64,000 nt of DNA. It comes from Pleurotus djamor. Its lineage: Eukaryota; Basidiomycota; Agaricomycetes; Agaricales; Pleurotaceae. Where the stretch lies: positions 1-64,000 of the forward strand of contig JAPEVF010000029.1 in assembly GCA_029747585.1 (NCBI GenBank), written 5' to 3'. The position numbers were made by a program, and so were the translations under genes. Positions 37,476 to 51,300 of the stretch are shown here, in pieces. How positions within the stretch are numbered: position 1 is the stretch's first letter; each line of letters starts with the position of its first letter. The notes beneath the pieces were generated by a model, which was given only the letters and a program-made list of their open reading frames with translations, searched no databases and was not told the origin of the DNA.

Positions 37476-40400
37476 ATGAGCGACGACTTTCTACGACTCG
37501 TCTCTCAAGCCAATCCTGCTACTCGACAATACCAACCTGCAAATAACGGATACCCACCTTCAACCAACGCACCCTACAGCGACAACAATTCACCGCAATT
37601 GCTAGACCCATTTTTTGANGACGATGACGACAACGTTCCGGACTCTGCGTTTGGTAGGAAACCCATGCAGTCGCAAGAGAGCGGGCTCCCTCTTGCTCGC
37701 TCCGCCGCACCTCCAGCTGGGACGGGTCCGTCAAGCACTAGTTTACCCGCTGGCGGTACCCAAGGTTGGGATGATGATGATTTCGAGTTTCAGCCCGCAG
37801 GCTCGGGTGGGCCGTTTGCAGGNTCTGGTTCATTTCCNGGCGAGTCGAAGAAGAGCAGTCCNCTGGAGAGNGTGAAGAAGTGGAAATGGAAGTGGCCATG
37901 GCAGAAGGAGCAGGAGTTAACTGGAGAGCGGGTCATTGCCCTCAACAATCCATCGCTGAATACGGAGTACAGGTCGAATTCTGTTTCGACCAGTAAATAC
38001 AACTTGGCAACATTTCTACCGAAGTTCCTTGCAGGTATGACTTCTGCTTCCTTNGCACCCGATGTGTCTCGTGNTGAAGCTGACCATTTCTACCAGAACA
38101 ATTTTCGAAGTATGCCAATATTTTCTTCTTGTTCACAGCATGCATTCAGCAGATACCGGGTGTATCTCCAACAAATCGGTATACAACTATTGCGCCTCTT
38201 TCCGTGGTCCTGCTTGCNTCCGCTTTTAAAGAGGTTCAAGAAGACTTGGTGCGTCCATTTACCTACCGCACTCNCATTCAGTAGGGCTTACTATGCATCC
38301 AGAAACGNCATCAATCTGACTCNGAACTGAACTCACGGTTAGCCAAAGTCCTCACACCAGGCGGTTCGTTCGCCGAGAAGAAATGGACNGACATCAAGGT
38401 CGGAGATGTCGTCCGTCTGGAGAGTAACGACTTCATCCCAGCGGACATGGTCATTCTCAGTTCGAGTGAGCCGGAGGGCCTGTGTTACATTGAGACATCC
38501 AACCTTGACGGGTGAGAGCCCATTTACTTCNNGTCACATTGGAGTTGCTGACGCCCCTCTAGAGAAACAAACTTGAAAATCAAGCAAGCTTCTCCCAATA
38601 CATCTCATCTTACNTCTCCCTCGCTCGTTCTCAACCTCAGTGGATCTCTTCGCTCTGAGCAACCCAACAATTCCCTGTACACGTACGAGGCTACCCTTGA
38701 AGTCTTATCAAACACTGGCACCCCCAAGCAAATACCTCTAGGACCTGATCAAATACTTCTTCGCGGTGCCCAAATACGGAATACACCTTGGCTATACGGA
38801 CTGGTTGTTTTCACTGGCCACGAGACGAAGCTCATGCGAAATGCTACGTGAGTAATCAAGTTTAGAATACCCTTTTCAGTGTTAATGACGANCGAGTAGA
38901 GCTGCACCGATCAAGCGAACNGCCGTGGAACGTCAGGTCAATGTGCAGATTGTATTTCTCTTCATATTGCTTTTGGTCCTCTCTCTCGGCTCTACAATAG
39001 GTAGCAGCATCAGATCAGTGAGTGGACTTATCTCTGTCGCCATATATTATATCATTCAACCCTCTCCCAGTGGTTCTTCTCCAGCCAGCAGTGGTATCTT
39101 TTTGAGACCATATCGTTATCGGATCGAGGTGAGTAACGCCATCATAACATAGCTCTCTGACACTTACGATTGTTTTACAGCGAGAGAATTCATCGAAGGT
39201 GTGATCTCCATTTTAACTCCTAGGGTGTCACTTGCTCAGTTGTCCGCCTGCCAGACATACTCACCTTCATCATTTTGTACAACAATCTGATTCCCATCTC
39301 CCTCATCGTCACCATGGAGGTCGTTAAATTCCAACAGGCTCAACTGATTAACTCGGATTTGGACATGTACTACCAGAAGACCGACACGCCCGCACTATGC
39401 CGAACTTCGTCACTCGTTGAAGAACTTGGGCAGATCGAATATGTTTTCTCTGACAAGACCGGGACGCTCACTTGCAATGAGATGGAATTCCGATGTTGTA
39501 CCATTGCGGGCTACGCCTACGCCGACGTTGTTGATGAGTCGAAACGAGGCGAGGATGGGGACAGCGACGGTTGGAGAACATTTGCGGAAATGAAGCAGAT
39601 CCTGGAAGGTGGTAGCGCTCCATTCGTCGACGTCGACGATGGCGGTCCGTCATACGCAGGAAGTCAAGAAGCCGCAGTTATACGCGAGTTTCTTACCCTT
39701 CTTGCTGTCTGTCACACCGTTATTCCGGAAGTCAAAGATGAGAAGCTTATCTACCAAGCCAGTAGTCCAGATGAAGCTGCTCTCGTTGCGGGCGCCGAGC
39801 TTCTTGGTTACCAATTCCATGTGCGTGGATTCGGTTTCTTTTCCTTTAACCACGCCAATATTCGAAATACTTTTAGATGCGCAAACCTAAGTCAGTATTC
39901 GTCAAAATCCAAGGACAGAGTCAGGAGTTCGAAATTCTCAACGTCTGTGAGTTCAACTCAACGAGAAAGCGGATGTCGACTGTAATTCGAGATCCAAGTG
40001 GGAAGATCAAGATCTACACCAAAGGTGCTGACACGGTTATACTTGAACGCCTGAGTAAGAATCAACCACATACTGAGAAGACATTGGTTCACTTGGAGGT
40101 CAGTCAATCCACGTCATTGTCGAGTTTTGTATCGTGTCTAACCGCTTTATCGCAGGATTACGCCACGGAGGGTCTGAGAACACTGTGCATTGCCTACCGC
40201 GAAATTCCCGAGCAAGAATACAAGCAATGGTCGACTATCTATGACCAAGCGGCTGCTACAATCAATGGTCGAGGAGAAGCTCTTGACCAGGCTGCCGAGC
40301 TCATCGAGAAGGATCTCTTCCTTTTGGGTGCAACCGCGATTGAAGATAAACTCCAAGATGGTGTGCCGGATACCATTCATACCTTGCAAATGGCTGGCAT

Positions 40401-42469
40401 CAAGGTGCGCCCAATGACATTTTTCCACTGCGAATATACTGAAAAGACTGTCCCAGGTCTGGGTATTAACTGGGGACAGACAAGAGACGGCCATAAATAT
40501 CGGAATGTCGTGCAAACTCATATCCGAGTCCATGAATCTGGTGAGTATCGGACTCATGGTATCGGCGCTATATATTGACCACCTGGCAAAGGTAATCGTC
40601 AATGAGGAGACGGCTCAAGCCACTCAGGACTTTTTAGAGAAGCGGTTGTCTGCTATCAAGAGTCAACGGAGTACAGGAGAGCTCGAGGACCTCGCCCTTG
40701 TTATCGGTTGGTCACGTTCTATCACCAAATCTTGCACGGACTGACCAAATCTCGCAGACGGGAAAAGTCTCACTTTCGCCCTGCAGAAGGAAATGTCCAA
40801 GATCTTCTTGGAATTGGCTATCATGTGTAAAGCGGTAATATGCTGTGAGTTACACCTCAATCTCATCCACACACGATTTTTATTTAATCCACGCATTCAA
40901 GGTCGTGTCTCTCCTCTACAGAAGGCGTTGGTGGTCAAGTTGGTCAAGAAGAACCAGAAGTCTATACTGCTCGCGATCGGTGACGGTGCCAATGATGTTA
41001 GCATGATCCAAGCTGCGCATGTTGGCATTGGTATCTCGGGTGTCGAAGTACGTCTTAACGACCGAGGTTCCAACCTTCTGGCTCACTCTGTTTCTAGGGT
41101 TTACAAGCTGCCCGCTCGTCGGACGTTGCCATTTCGCAATTCCGCTACCTGAAAAAGCTATTGCTTGTCCACGGTGCCTGGAGTTATCGTCGACTCTCCA
41201 AGCTCATCCTTTGTACGTCACGCTCTCAGGGTAATTGATGTCATTATTGACGGTGTTTTTAGTCTCTTTCTACAAGAACATCGTTTTGTATATGACGCAA
41301 TTCTGGGTGAGTTTCTTAGTTGACCTTGGGAAGACTACGTTATTGACGACAACCTTTCAGTATTCGTTCTTCAACAGCTTCTCCGGTCAAATTGCCAACG
41401 AGTCTTGGACGCTATCGCTGTACAATGTCTTATTCACGGTACTGCCACCCCTTGTCATTGGTATCTTCGATCAATTTGTCTCGGCTCGAATGCTGGACAG
41501 ATACCCGCAACTGTACATCCTGGGACAGAAGAACGCTTTCTTCACCAAGACTGCATTCTGGATGTGGATTGCGAATGCCTTGTTCCACAGTCTGGTACGT
41601 CCCCTTTGTTTCTCTTTCTCTGGCGCGTCTACTAACTCTGCGGAATGTAGGTCACCTTTGCGTTTACGGTCTTCCTTTGGTGGGGTGATTTGAAGCAAGC
41701 GGACGGACTAGATACCGGTCTCTGGTTCTGGGGGACGACATTGTATCTTGTGGTTCTTCTAACCGTCCTTGGAAAGGCTGCTTTGATCTCTGAGTAAGTG
41801 TGCTTTTCTTATGACATGCAATATACTCACCATTCTTTATACAGTATCTGGACCAAGTACACAGTGGCAGGTTCGTCTAGCCACTCCTAGATTGGGTTCG
41901 AGACTGATGATCATATCCCATCCAGCTATACCGGGATCATTCATATTTACAATGGCTTTCCTGCCTATCTACGCCGTTGTTGCCCCAGCTATTGGATTTT
42001 CGACTGAGTACCAAGGCATTGTACCGCGGCTATGGGGAAATGGTGTCTTTTACTTTTCCATCATCCTCATCCCTGTCGTCTGCCTCGCTCGCGACTTTGT
42101 GTGGAAATAGTGCGCATGATCCTATCTGATATGGTTGAATTCTGACCGCTAACTCCCCACTTAGTTATCGCCGGACGTATATGCCTTCATCTTACCACAT
42201 CGCCCAAGAATTGCAAAAGTATAATATCCCTGACTACCGACCGCGGCAAGAACAGTGGGTCACTCTATATTGGTTGCACCACCTGTTTTAGTAACTAAGT
42301 CCGTCGTAGATTCCAAAAGGCCATCAAAAAGGTTCGCGCTGTGCAGAGGATGCGCCGGAACCGTGGGTTTGCATTCAGTCAAACGGAGACTGCTGGGAAA
42401 CAGGATCAAGCGCGATTGATCAGAGCGTACGATACATCAAAATCGGACGCACGACCAACTGGATACTAG
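37476..42469 (+). CDS. P4-type ATPase, phospholipid flippase (Drs2-type)
   Basis: Flips phosphatidylserine/ethanolamine from the lumenal to the cytosolic leaflet of Golgi and plasma membranes. The N-terminus ([20 protein letters not shown]) is acidic and disordered up to [20 protein letters not shown]. The rest is cut by about fifteen introns. Actuator motif DGETNLK is split by an intron near 38512-38563. TM3-4 region: [20 protein letters not shown] and [20 protein letters not shown]. The phosphorylation site is [15 protein letters not shown] near 39455, the nucleotide-binding segments [11 protein letters not shown] and [19 protein letters not shown], then [18 protein letters not shown] and [21 protein letters not shown]-terminal membrane segments and a tail [20 protein letters not shown] follow. 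All core catalytic motifs are intact. Drs2 rather than Dnf subtype is inferred from overall similarity. Confidence 0.88.
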
Positions 42470-43496
42470 AGACCGAGTGACGTGTCGCGTCAACTTTCCG
42501 CTCGTTATTTCGACATAGACATAATTATAAGTTCGCACCCACACATTCGCTTTCTTGCTCTCCTCTGCTGCTGTGATCTTACAGCGGTTCTGGTCAGTCT
42601 CCTGTTTTTCGTGCGTCGTATATAGCTTTGTGGACCGTTCAGTCAGCTTTTTCNTTTTTGCAAACCTAATACTCATGGGACAATGTAGTCTAATAGCAAT
42701 ATATATACTATCTATTGTTTAATGAGTACCTCGGAGGGGTAAGTATAGTTTGAGTTTTGGCGTGACACTGCTGCGAGATATCAGATGGGCGGTGGTGAAG
42801 TGGTGACAACGAAGATGTTGATGTTCGATGTGATCCTGGCCTCGGTGGTCGCACCGAGACACTGATAATCGTCACACGTTGCGAGAAAAAGTGAAGAAAT
42901 GGAGAACAAGGAGCGGGTTCTATTGATATAGCAGGTACCATTGTCCGAACTTGAACGAGACACTATTGTCAGATACAATGCACATGTTAGCTGCGTGTAC
43001 ATTGGGATGACAGCAGGACCTGTATACATTTCAACCCATCGACGCGCAGTTTTCATGTATCACCATGCGTGATGTCTTTGCAACGGAGGGAAATGGGTCG
43101 AGGACTGGGATGACCTGGGTGGTGTTCTAGACGGAAATGGGGGAGCCGAGACGAGTAGTTGTGGCCAAGTTGAAGGTGGCGGAAGGATAAAAAGGCAATT
43201 GTGCCTTGACGACGGGAGGATTTTTGATGTCGTTGTGACAAGGCCGAGTGTGACGCCTGTGTTTTTCCCACTGAGCTGCCCACTCAATTCTAATATAAGC
43301 CTTTGCTCCCAGGTCTTTACCATCTTTCCCTTTCCCCCTGCCCCGTGCATCTTGGAGACTGCGTCTCAATCTCCCCCTTTCTCTCCTTTTTTCTCTTCTT
43401 TTTCTCTTCTGTTTTCTTTTCTTCCCATCTTCTTAGACACTCCCACCGTCCCTGCGTCCGGAACGCCTACCATCGACAAACCGGCACATTCGACAA
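42470..43496. other. Intergenic stretch with pyrimidine-rich NoxR leader
   Basis: About 1 kb between the P4-ATPase stop and NoxR. Its right end (43370-43435) is almost pure C/T on the plus strand, a common feature of fungal promoters and leaders, ending in a possible 3' splice site TTCTTAG (43429-43435) that may mark a leader intron. ATAAAAAGG near 43187 could be a TATA-like element. I see no coding signal. Confidence 0.45.
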
Positions 43497-45527
43497 ATGT
43501 CTCTCAAAGCAGAACTCGAAACTTGGGCCGCTGCCCTGAAAGCTTATGATGACCAGGATTTCGAAAAGTCCCTCGATCTCTTTTCCGTGCGTCAAGTCCA
43601 GCGTTTTCTGCACCGAGCAGGCTCTGAATGATCTATCTAGCGCATAGCGGATTCATCCAAGATTCTCACAAATATGGGCCTTATCTACGCGACCCTTGGA
43701 GAGCATGACGCTGCCGTGGAGCGTTTCATGGAGGCCACCACTTTGGACCAGTATTTGGCCGTTGCGTACGTCTTGCACCATGTCTTTTCTGTTGGTTGCG
43801 ATGGTCTGATTGATCGGATGTAGTTACTTCCAATGCGGTGTATCCAACTTTCTACTCGGTCGATACGAGTTGTCGGCCAAGGACTTTGACGAGGCTTTAC
43901 TTTACTTGAGGGGGAATCAAGCCATGTGCGTCTTCAGTGTTAGGTCTTTGCAGGCTTGATGGTAACGATCGAACAGAAACTACGAGCAACTAGGCCTCAA
44001 ATTTCGTCTCTTCTCTGCAGAGGTCTTGTTCAACAAGGGCCTTTCCCAAATCTATATGGGCCGTACCCAGGAGGGCATGGCAGAGCTCGAGGCAGCAAAG
44101 AAGGAAAAGGCCACCGAGGAACATGACGTTATTGACGACGCGATACGAGACAGTGGGGAGGGTTACACCGTATTCAGTATTGTGCGTATACTCCAACTCG
44201 CATCACTTCTCCCTGCCTGACGCTGCGCGTCGCACACAGCCTGTCGGTGTGTTATACCGCCCGTCTGAGAAGAAACTGAAGAATTCCGTCGCCAAGGATT
44301 ACATGGGCAAAGCGGTCAGTTCCATGCACACCTGTCCGATTCCTGTCCTTACTAGCACCCCTGCAGAAACTTGTCGCCGCTAGTGATCCTGGTGACGCCT
44401 ATACTGAATTCTCGGGCATCGCCCGCCTCAAGCAAGGCATATCCCCATCAAATGTATTCTTAGACACCCCAGAGGGGGCTGGACTTGGAAGGAGTGCAAC
44501 CGTCCCCGCTGCACTGCCAAGCAAGGCAGGCGAGTCCAACTTCAATCAGTTTTGATTGCGCGCGCTTGTACTTACATTGATGGTTGTTAGCCGTTGACAA
44601 ACCCGAGTTACCGCTTAATCGTTCAAGAACAGCTCTTCCAACGGTGAATCGTGACCTTGGAGACCAATCCCCCAGACAGCCTGGTCTCTCCCCTGGTCCT
44701 GGCATTCAGCGCAGCAACACAGCTATATCGGCTGCCCGTCCGTCACCTAATGCGACTATTGGCGGACCTCCTACTCGCGGGCTTAGTGTCCGAAGGGCTG
44801 AACCATCGCCGCAATCACAATCACCGCCTATGCTTGGGCAGGACCGTGGCCCGCAGCCTCCAATGAAAGGTGTGTCAAACTGACATTTCCGCGAGCCAAG
44901 TGTCACCGTACTGATAATTTCGCCCTAGACACCCGAATTACTCAGTTCTACGAAGATTACATCGATTCATATGGTGATGATAGTTCATCGCCTCCATTAC
45001 CTAGCGGACCACCGGGTGTAGCTGCCTGGGCGAAGAATAACGCTAATCCCGGTTATGCTTCGGGTGTCGCGCGCTCAGGTTCGCGCAGTGCTCCTACCAG
45101 TAACTATGCTGCCAGCTCTCTCGGTGTTGGTAATGTGAGGAGGAAGTTGACCAGGCGGGGCACTTCGAGGGGTGGATCGAGGAGTCAAGTTGGCAGTATG
45201 TACGAGGAAGAGGAGGAAGGCTACGGAAGCGGTGAATACGACGACGGACCCTTCGAGTTGACGAAGATTCGAGTGAAGATCCATTACCAGGATGACGTCC
45301 ATGGTATGGTCGTCAACCCGGAGATGTCGTTCGACGAGTTCACGAACAAGGTCGCGACCAAGTTCCGGAAATCGTTCAATGCTGTTGGATTGAAGTTTAA
45401 GGATGAGGATGGCGTCAAGGTCAACTTGAGGGACGAGTCGGATTACGAACTCGCCATCGAAACTGCCCGGGAGAGCGCGAACGGGAAACCTGAGGGCAAA
45501 CTCGAGATCTGGTGCATGGATGTCTAA
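43497..45527 (+). CDS. noxR: NoxR, p67phox-like regulator of NADPH oxidase
   Basis: Cytosolic activator of fungal NADPH oxidases NoxA/NoxB, working with Rac and Cdc24/Bem1. The N-terminus has TPR repeats: MSLKAELETWAAALKAYDDQ, SSKILTNMGLIYATLGEHDA, AVERFMEATTLDQYLAVAYF, QCGVSNFLLGRYELSAKDFD, VLFNKGLSQIYMGRTQEGMA. The usual NoxR segment follows (PVGVLYRPSEKKLKNSVAKD, YTEFSGIARLKQGISPSNVF), then a Pro/Ser-rich middle. The C-terminus is a PB1 domain: TKIRVKIHYQDDVHGMVVNP, SFDEFTNKVATKFRKSFNAV, LKFKDEDGVKVNLRDESDYE. No SH3 domain is seen, as expected for fungal NoxR. About seven introns. The gene ends GKLEIWCMDV at a TAA, 45525-45527. Confidence 0.88.
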
Positions 45528-46437
45528 TCGCGTATGACTATCCCGTCGACACACCTCTTCACTTCCCTTGCCCAGCATCGTGAAGACATCTTGGGCATCC
45601 TGCCCTATAGCATGCTCGCCGCGCCATTCCCGTCGTCTCAGACTCAAGCAGTCCCTCCTTTGGCCCCCTCATCCACGTCTTCCTCAGCTCAGTGGCATCC
45701 CTCTCGTGTTCATGACCTTTCCATTTTTCTGTGTCTCTCTCCTCTCTCTCTGCTTCCCTCATCCCATCCCATCCTACCCCAAGTACATATCTATATATTA
45801 TAACCACCCATCCAACGGACTTATTCACTCAGCGTAGTTTTCCTCCTCATATTTACGCCATCTACCAGCTTCGTGCTCTGCTTTGTATAACTCTCCCATA
45901 TGTCTTCCTCCGTCAATCTTCTCAGATCATAGGTCTTGCATACTCATCGGTATCGCTCATTGGGTTTGGGTACTCTACCTCCCCTTACGACAGTCTCCCC
46001 TGCTTGCTTACATTCTTCCCCTGCGCGGCTCGTGCGTCGGTGAGTAGAGCCATTTTTTGTCCAAGTAGTACTACTGGTCCTGTACGATAGTAGCCTTCGT
46101 AGGTGTAAAATAGAGTTCATCTAGATGTGAAAGCGAGAGACGGCGCCCGATGTTCGTTTCCTGCCCGGAGCATGGCCAACGTGGTGATAAACTTTCGTCC
46201 ATTTCCGTGTTGACATTTCGTCGACATATCCATCTCGGGAGTAAGAGTCGCCGTGTCGGCCATGCGTTCTTGCGAGATGCCCTTGCGTTTTGATCGTTGT
46301 TGTCTTCTCTCGCCCCGGATGTTGCTCCATTCTGGCGGAATAGGAGGCCCCTGATAGCTATCGCATCTTCTCTTGAACTGGCAAAGTCTGTCACACGATG
46401 GCGACACCATCTTTCTTTATCAGCATACACAACTCCC
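45528..46437. other. Intergenic stretch
   Basis: About 0.9 kb between NoxR and the dehydrogenase. A CT-repeat (about 45735-45765) and TATATATTATAA (45792-45803) lie in what is probably the NoxR 3' region. An in-frame ATG at 46297 would extend the following dehydrogenase by 47 residues (MLSSLAPDVAPFWRNRRPLI), which is basic and could be an organelle-targeting leader. Confidence 0.4.
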
Positions 46438-47504
46438 ATGGCCACAGTCTCTCCTGTTATCGGTATCGTCGCTCCTGGGGCTATGGGCTCTGCGGTGGCG
46501 CGTCGATTGCATGAAGCTGGGTGTACCATCTTGACAAACCTTGATGGACGATCGGAAGACTCGAAGAAACGCGCGAAAGACGCGGGAATGGAAGACACGT
46601 CGTTGGAGGATATTGCATTACGTGCGAGTTGGATTTTGAGTATTCTACCTCCGAAGGATGCGAGGTCGTTTGCGGAACGGTTTATTGCGGCACATTCTAA
46701 AGCTCATCAAGGATCTGGACAAGGTCAAGAAACCTCGAATGAGATCGTGTTTGTTGATTGCAATGCAGTTAATCCCAAGACTGTCAAGGCCATCTCATCG
46801 CTTTTCGAAACGACAAGCCCGAAGGTTCATTTTATCGACGCGAGTATTATTGGGGGGCCTCCAACGGCTGGTTATGATCCTACCTTCTATGCTTCGGCTG
46901 AAACGAAAGATGAGGGGGTACTTGATGGGTTTGTGAGCCTATCGCAGTATGGGTTGAAGACTTCCCCTTTGAAGGGCGAAGGGGTGGGCATAGGGGATGC
47001 GAGCGCACTTAAGATGTCTTACGCTGTCAGTATCTATCTCCCTTCCCGTCACTAAGTTTAGAGTCTGTAGGAGTGATGGTTCCGCTGATGCTGGACCATA
47101 ACTTGTAGGGTATATCCAAGGGTACCACCGGACTGATGGCAACTATGATTCTAGGTGAGTTAACTGTATAGCTGCTGTATAGACCGCTCCGAACGCGGCG
47201 TTGACGATCATGGGTCATCACAGCGGCGTACGCTGCATCGCCAGCCACAGCTGAAGCCCTTCTGGAGGAGCTCAAATCTTCTCAGCCCATCTTTCTGCGT
47301 CGGATTGCAACAGCTATTCCTTCGATGATACCCAAGGCGTACCGATGGTCAGGGGAAATGGAAGAAATTGCAGGGTTTGTGGGAGATGGTGAGGAGGACG
47401 TTTATCATGGACTGGCGAAATTATATGAGCGGGTTGAGAAGTCAGAATCAGGAGAGGTTGAGACACTTATGGACTTTGTGGGGAAGGCTAAACATGTTCT
47501 GTAG
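46438..47504 (+). CDS. NAD(P)-binding dehydrogenase, 6PGDH/DUF1932-like (copy 2)
   Basis: Paralogue of the gene at 31936-32970. Starts MATVSPVIGIVAPGAMGSAV; the dinucleotide motif APGAMG again has Ala where GxGxxG has its first Gly. Then CTILTNLDGRSEDSKKRAKD, GMEDTSLEDI, IVFVDCNAVNPKTVKAISSL, HFIDASIIGGPPTAGYDPTF, SPLKGEGVGIGDASALKMSY, the intron-bounded KGTTGLMATMILAAYAASPA, LLEELKSSQPIFLRRIATAI, PKAYRWSGEMEEIAGFVGDG and MDFVGKAKHVL. Two introns of 55-75 bases (about 47026-47106 and 47154-47220). Substrate unknown. In-frame ATG at 46297 allows a longer, possibly organelle-targeted form. Confidence 0.82.
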
Positions 47505-48361
47505 CGCAAGCGACCCTCATAGCCCACACCGCATACCCCTCGCAATTTTGTCCACTGATGCCCAAGTGCCCGTCGCGACCGCCGACGACGCGACCACCAC
47601 GTTTGCACCACGTTCTAGTTCTACAAACGCTCTACCATTAATTCATCCCATAGCAGCGGGAGTTTAGGGTCATTTTATACAAGATGGTTCTCCATTTTTG
47701 AAACGCTTACCGCTGAACGATTAAAATTTACCATGGTGGTTACTACTCGTTGGATTGCAAGGTTGTACTAGGGTTGTGAGTTAGAGTAGCCTGAGTGGGC
47801 GCTTGTAATAGGCGCCCTATTTCCAACGCAGCCCCCAGAGTCTGAGATCTGATTCTGAGCAGTTCCTGTACCAACAGTATTCTCAAAAGTTTAAGGTCAA
47901 GCGTGTTTGGCACGGTATCGGGGAGTGCTATGAAGAGAGCGAGCTATATAAAATGGAGAATGATAGAGTCTTGGAGATGGATGCCCTCATATCAACGGTT
48001 TAAAAGCGTGCTAAGTAGGTCTGCTCACAAAAACGGCCAAAACAGCTTAGCCGAAGGACCACTTGAACAGACTTGAGCCCACCATTCGCGACGGTGCATT
48101 GGCCAAGATTCTTGTTGCCAGGCACCGTGAACTAGCGTACATTTTGGGTTTTCGTGAACGGCGGTATGGCGACCCTGATCCAAACCGCTTGAGGCGATAA
48201 CCAAACTCCTTGCGCCCGCCTGCCTTCAATGTTTTCGTTTTCTTCTTTGTGACTGTGAACTTTTGCTTTCATCGACTCGAAATATTGGTGGAAACCGAAC
48301 GAAACGCCGCTTACGACAAAAGTTCGGACCTGACTCCTCCCACATTTGTCGTTTTTTCGTG
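47505..48361. other. Intergenic stretch, nothing recognised
   Basis: About 0.85 kb between the dehydrogenase and the RhoGAP gene. GCTATATAAAATGG at 47942-47955 is a TATA-like element, but it lies over 400 bases before the next ATG. I see no coding exons. Confidence 0.4.
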
Positions 48362-51300
48362 ATGACCATGCTTGCTCAATCCACATCGAATAACCCCATA
48401 TCTGCTCCTTCATCACCACTAGATTCGAAACAAGACGTCAATGGCTCATTACAGTCTCCGGCAACACCATCGAATGGTCCAAAATCACCCGAAAAGCACG
48501 TTGACGAGCTAGCTAGTCCAAGCAAATCTTCGCTTCGGAGCCCACGAAACCAGTCAGGACAGGATCCAAATGATTCTGCTACGTGGGGATCCAACTTTTG
48601 GGTAACTTTGGTAGATCCACAGGTACGTGCTGCTTCATGCGTAGATCCCCCGATTGTCATCTCTGGTGGCTTACTTCGTGCTTGCAAAAGTCTCAGACGT
48701 CCTTCTTCGCTTGCCCTGCAACTGGACAAGTCAGCTGGGATCCCCCAGTTGGAAATTTCGTGTACGGTCTATTTCATATATGTCTCGGCTTTTGTCAGGC
48801 TGATGTTTCGCTTCTTATGGCAGCCTGCCTCCAAGTGCTGATGGAGAGTGGTGGGAGTTGAGCGACGATTCGCGCGGCGGTATCCCTTACTACTACCAGA
48901 CAAAGACAGGAGAGACCGTATGGGAGCGGCCTTCTGGTTTCGTGATCCCTTTGGGCATAGTTCAGGTGCGTGCAATGTACCTTTGCAATCCAGCCTTGCG
49001 CGTTAATATCTGAAACTCTTTTCCTTCACCAGGACACAGCCCTTGCTCGTCGGCTCTCTCAGACCAACTTTGGCAGATTATCCAAGGTTGTGGAGGACGA
49101 AACGGTTCAAATAAAGTCTCCAAAACCCCAGTACAGACGGTCCAAATCCTATGCTAATGGTCAAGACGGCGGTCACGATCAGCTCCAAAACCGCAGACCC
49201 AGTTCCACGTCGCCATCTGCGAACGGTCAAAAGCACAGCCAAGTGAGGCGCTCGGTCTCTAGTGATCAATACCATACAAGTGGCTCCAACCGTCTGTTAC
49301 ATCCGCACTCTGTGGCACCGCAGCTCCCTACAATACCAGGCTCTCCCTATACTACCGAAGCTTCTTCCCCTCCATCTCCATCATCACCGCGTTCAATGAC
49401 GCCCTCTAATAGTCAAGCCAAGACCTCGTCCAAGAACAAAGACAAAGACTCGCCGAACGGAAAGAGTAACGGCAAAGCTTCACCGAATGGAAGTACTCAT
49501 ACGGAGTCTTCTTCACGGAAGCGGTCAAAGTCTTCATCATATGTTCCCCACCGATCACCCCCTCCACAGAGTCTTAATGCGGCAGCGGAACTGCTCGCTG
49601 GATCTCATTCTGACAACGGCCATGGGTCGCCACCTCGGCTATCAATAGCGTCGACGAAGCAGACGCATGAGCACGCGAACAATCTACTCCCACCGCCGAC
49701 GACGCCCACGCGAGATAAAACCAATCTTCCGTCAGCTTCACCCCGGCGCCCCATCCCTGCAATACCAAACTGGTCCGGGAAAGTTGCTTTTGCGTCGGTT
49801 GCGGGTAAAGGGATTAGCAATCCTGTTCTAAACAATGGTGCGATCACTCTTCTTCTACCTTATCGTGCCTATGATGTTGATTCTCTCTCAGAGGCGACCC
49901 TCAACATGAGTCCCGTAAAGAACCGTGCTGCAGGCAAACCAATACCTGTAGAGGCAGCGATGCGAGCGGGGCCGTCGTTGGAGCGCACACATACCGCGAC
50001 GTTGAGCTCTGGGTAAGAATCTGGTCCCCCCATTCCCTTGGTTTACTAATTTCATACTCCAGAACATATCCCATCCTACCATACGACCTCGCTTCTGCTA
50101 TCCAACAGTTTTCGGAATCGGACTATGCTAGACAGTATTTCTCAACACATCGCACTGGTTTCATCTTTCGTCGGAAAGTCCCCGTCGCTCAGCTCATGAC
50201 TTGGCAGAAGGTATGTCATACCACCCTTCTTCCATGAATTTCAACTGACGTTGACGTCGATTTGTTACCAGTCCCCGCTCAGCTCACCACTGCTTACTTT
50301 ACGACGCTCACTTAACAAAGATGCTGTCAAGATATTCAAGGTCATCCAGCACATCATGGGCGATCGAGAAAGAGAACGGAACGTGAACGTTCGTTTACCA
50401 ACGGACGGTCGACTCTCGACAGTTGCTTCCATCAATGGGTCGACAACGTCTGTACATACCTTTGGCATCCTTGAAGAAGAACGGTGGCTACTGAACGAAG
50501 GTCTTACTCACGGGGAACTTCGCGATGAGATATATTGCCAAGTTATGAAGCAACTCTCTAAAAACCCNTCTCCGTACGTCCTAACCTGAACACCGCGTTC
50601 TCATCAACTTCTGAACCACCCGTTCTTTAGTGAGAGCGTATTCAAGGGATGGCAGCTTCTTTGTGTACTTCTGATCACGTTCCCCCCGTCCAAGAACTTC
50701 GAAACGTATCTACAATCATTTATACAACAGAGGACATCGCAGTCTGAAGGTCGCGTCGACGTCATGGCGAAATATTGTCTCCGACGACTCGCTTCCATCG
50801 CTAAGAAGGGCCCAAGAGGGAAGCCACCAACAGCTGCTGAGATAGAGATAGCTTCGGTGTGTTCCTTTGGCTCCGCGACGCCTTACCTGCCTTCTCAATT
50901 CCCCCATAGGACGCTGCCTTTAACCCTTCTACTTTCGGAGAGTCGCTTGATGCTATCATCCGACTTCAAGAACGGAACTACCCTCACCAGAAGGTCCCCA
51001 TTATCTTACCTTTCCTCGCGGACGGTATTCTCGCTCTTGGTGGTCCCAAATCAGAGGGGATCTTCCGCGTTCCTGGCGATGGTGACTCCGTCTCGGAGCT
51101 CAAACTACGTATCGACCGAGGATATTATACCCTGGATGGTGTGGATGAACCTCATGTCCTTGCCTCCCTCATGAAATTATGGCTGAGGGAGCTCTGCGAT
51201 CCGCTTGTCCCTGAGGAGATGTACAATGAATGCATTACGAGTTCGGATGACCCTGAGGCTTGTGTCCGTATCGTCGAGCGGCTGCCTACCATAAATCGCC

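Noticed and set aside
43370..43435. Pyrimidine-rich tract considered as a microsatellite
   Set aside because: It is irregular C/T rather than a short repeated unit and lies just before NoxR, as expected for a fungal leader or promoter.
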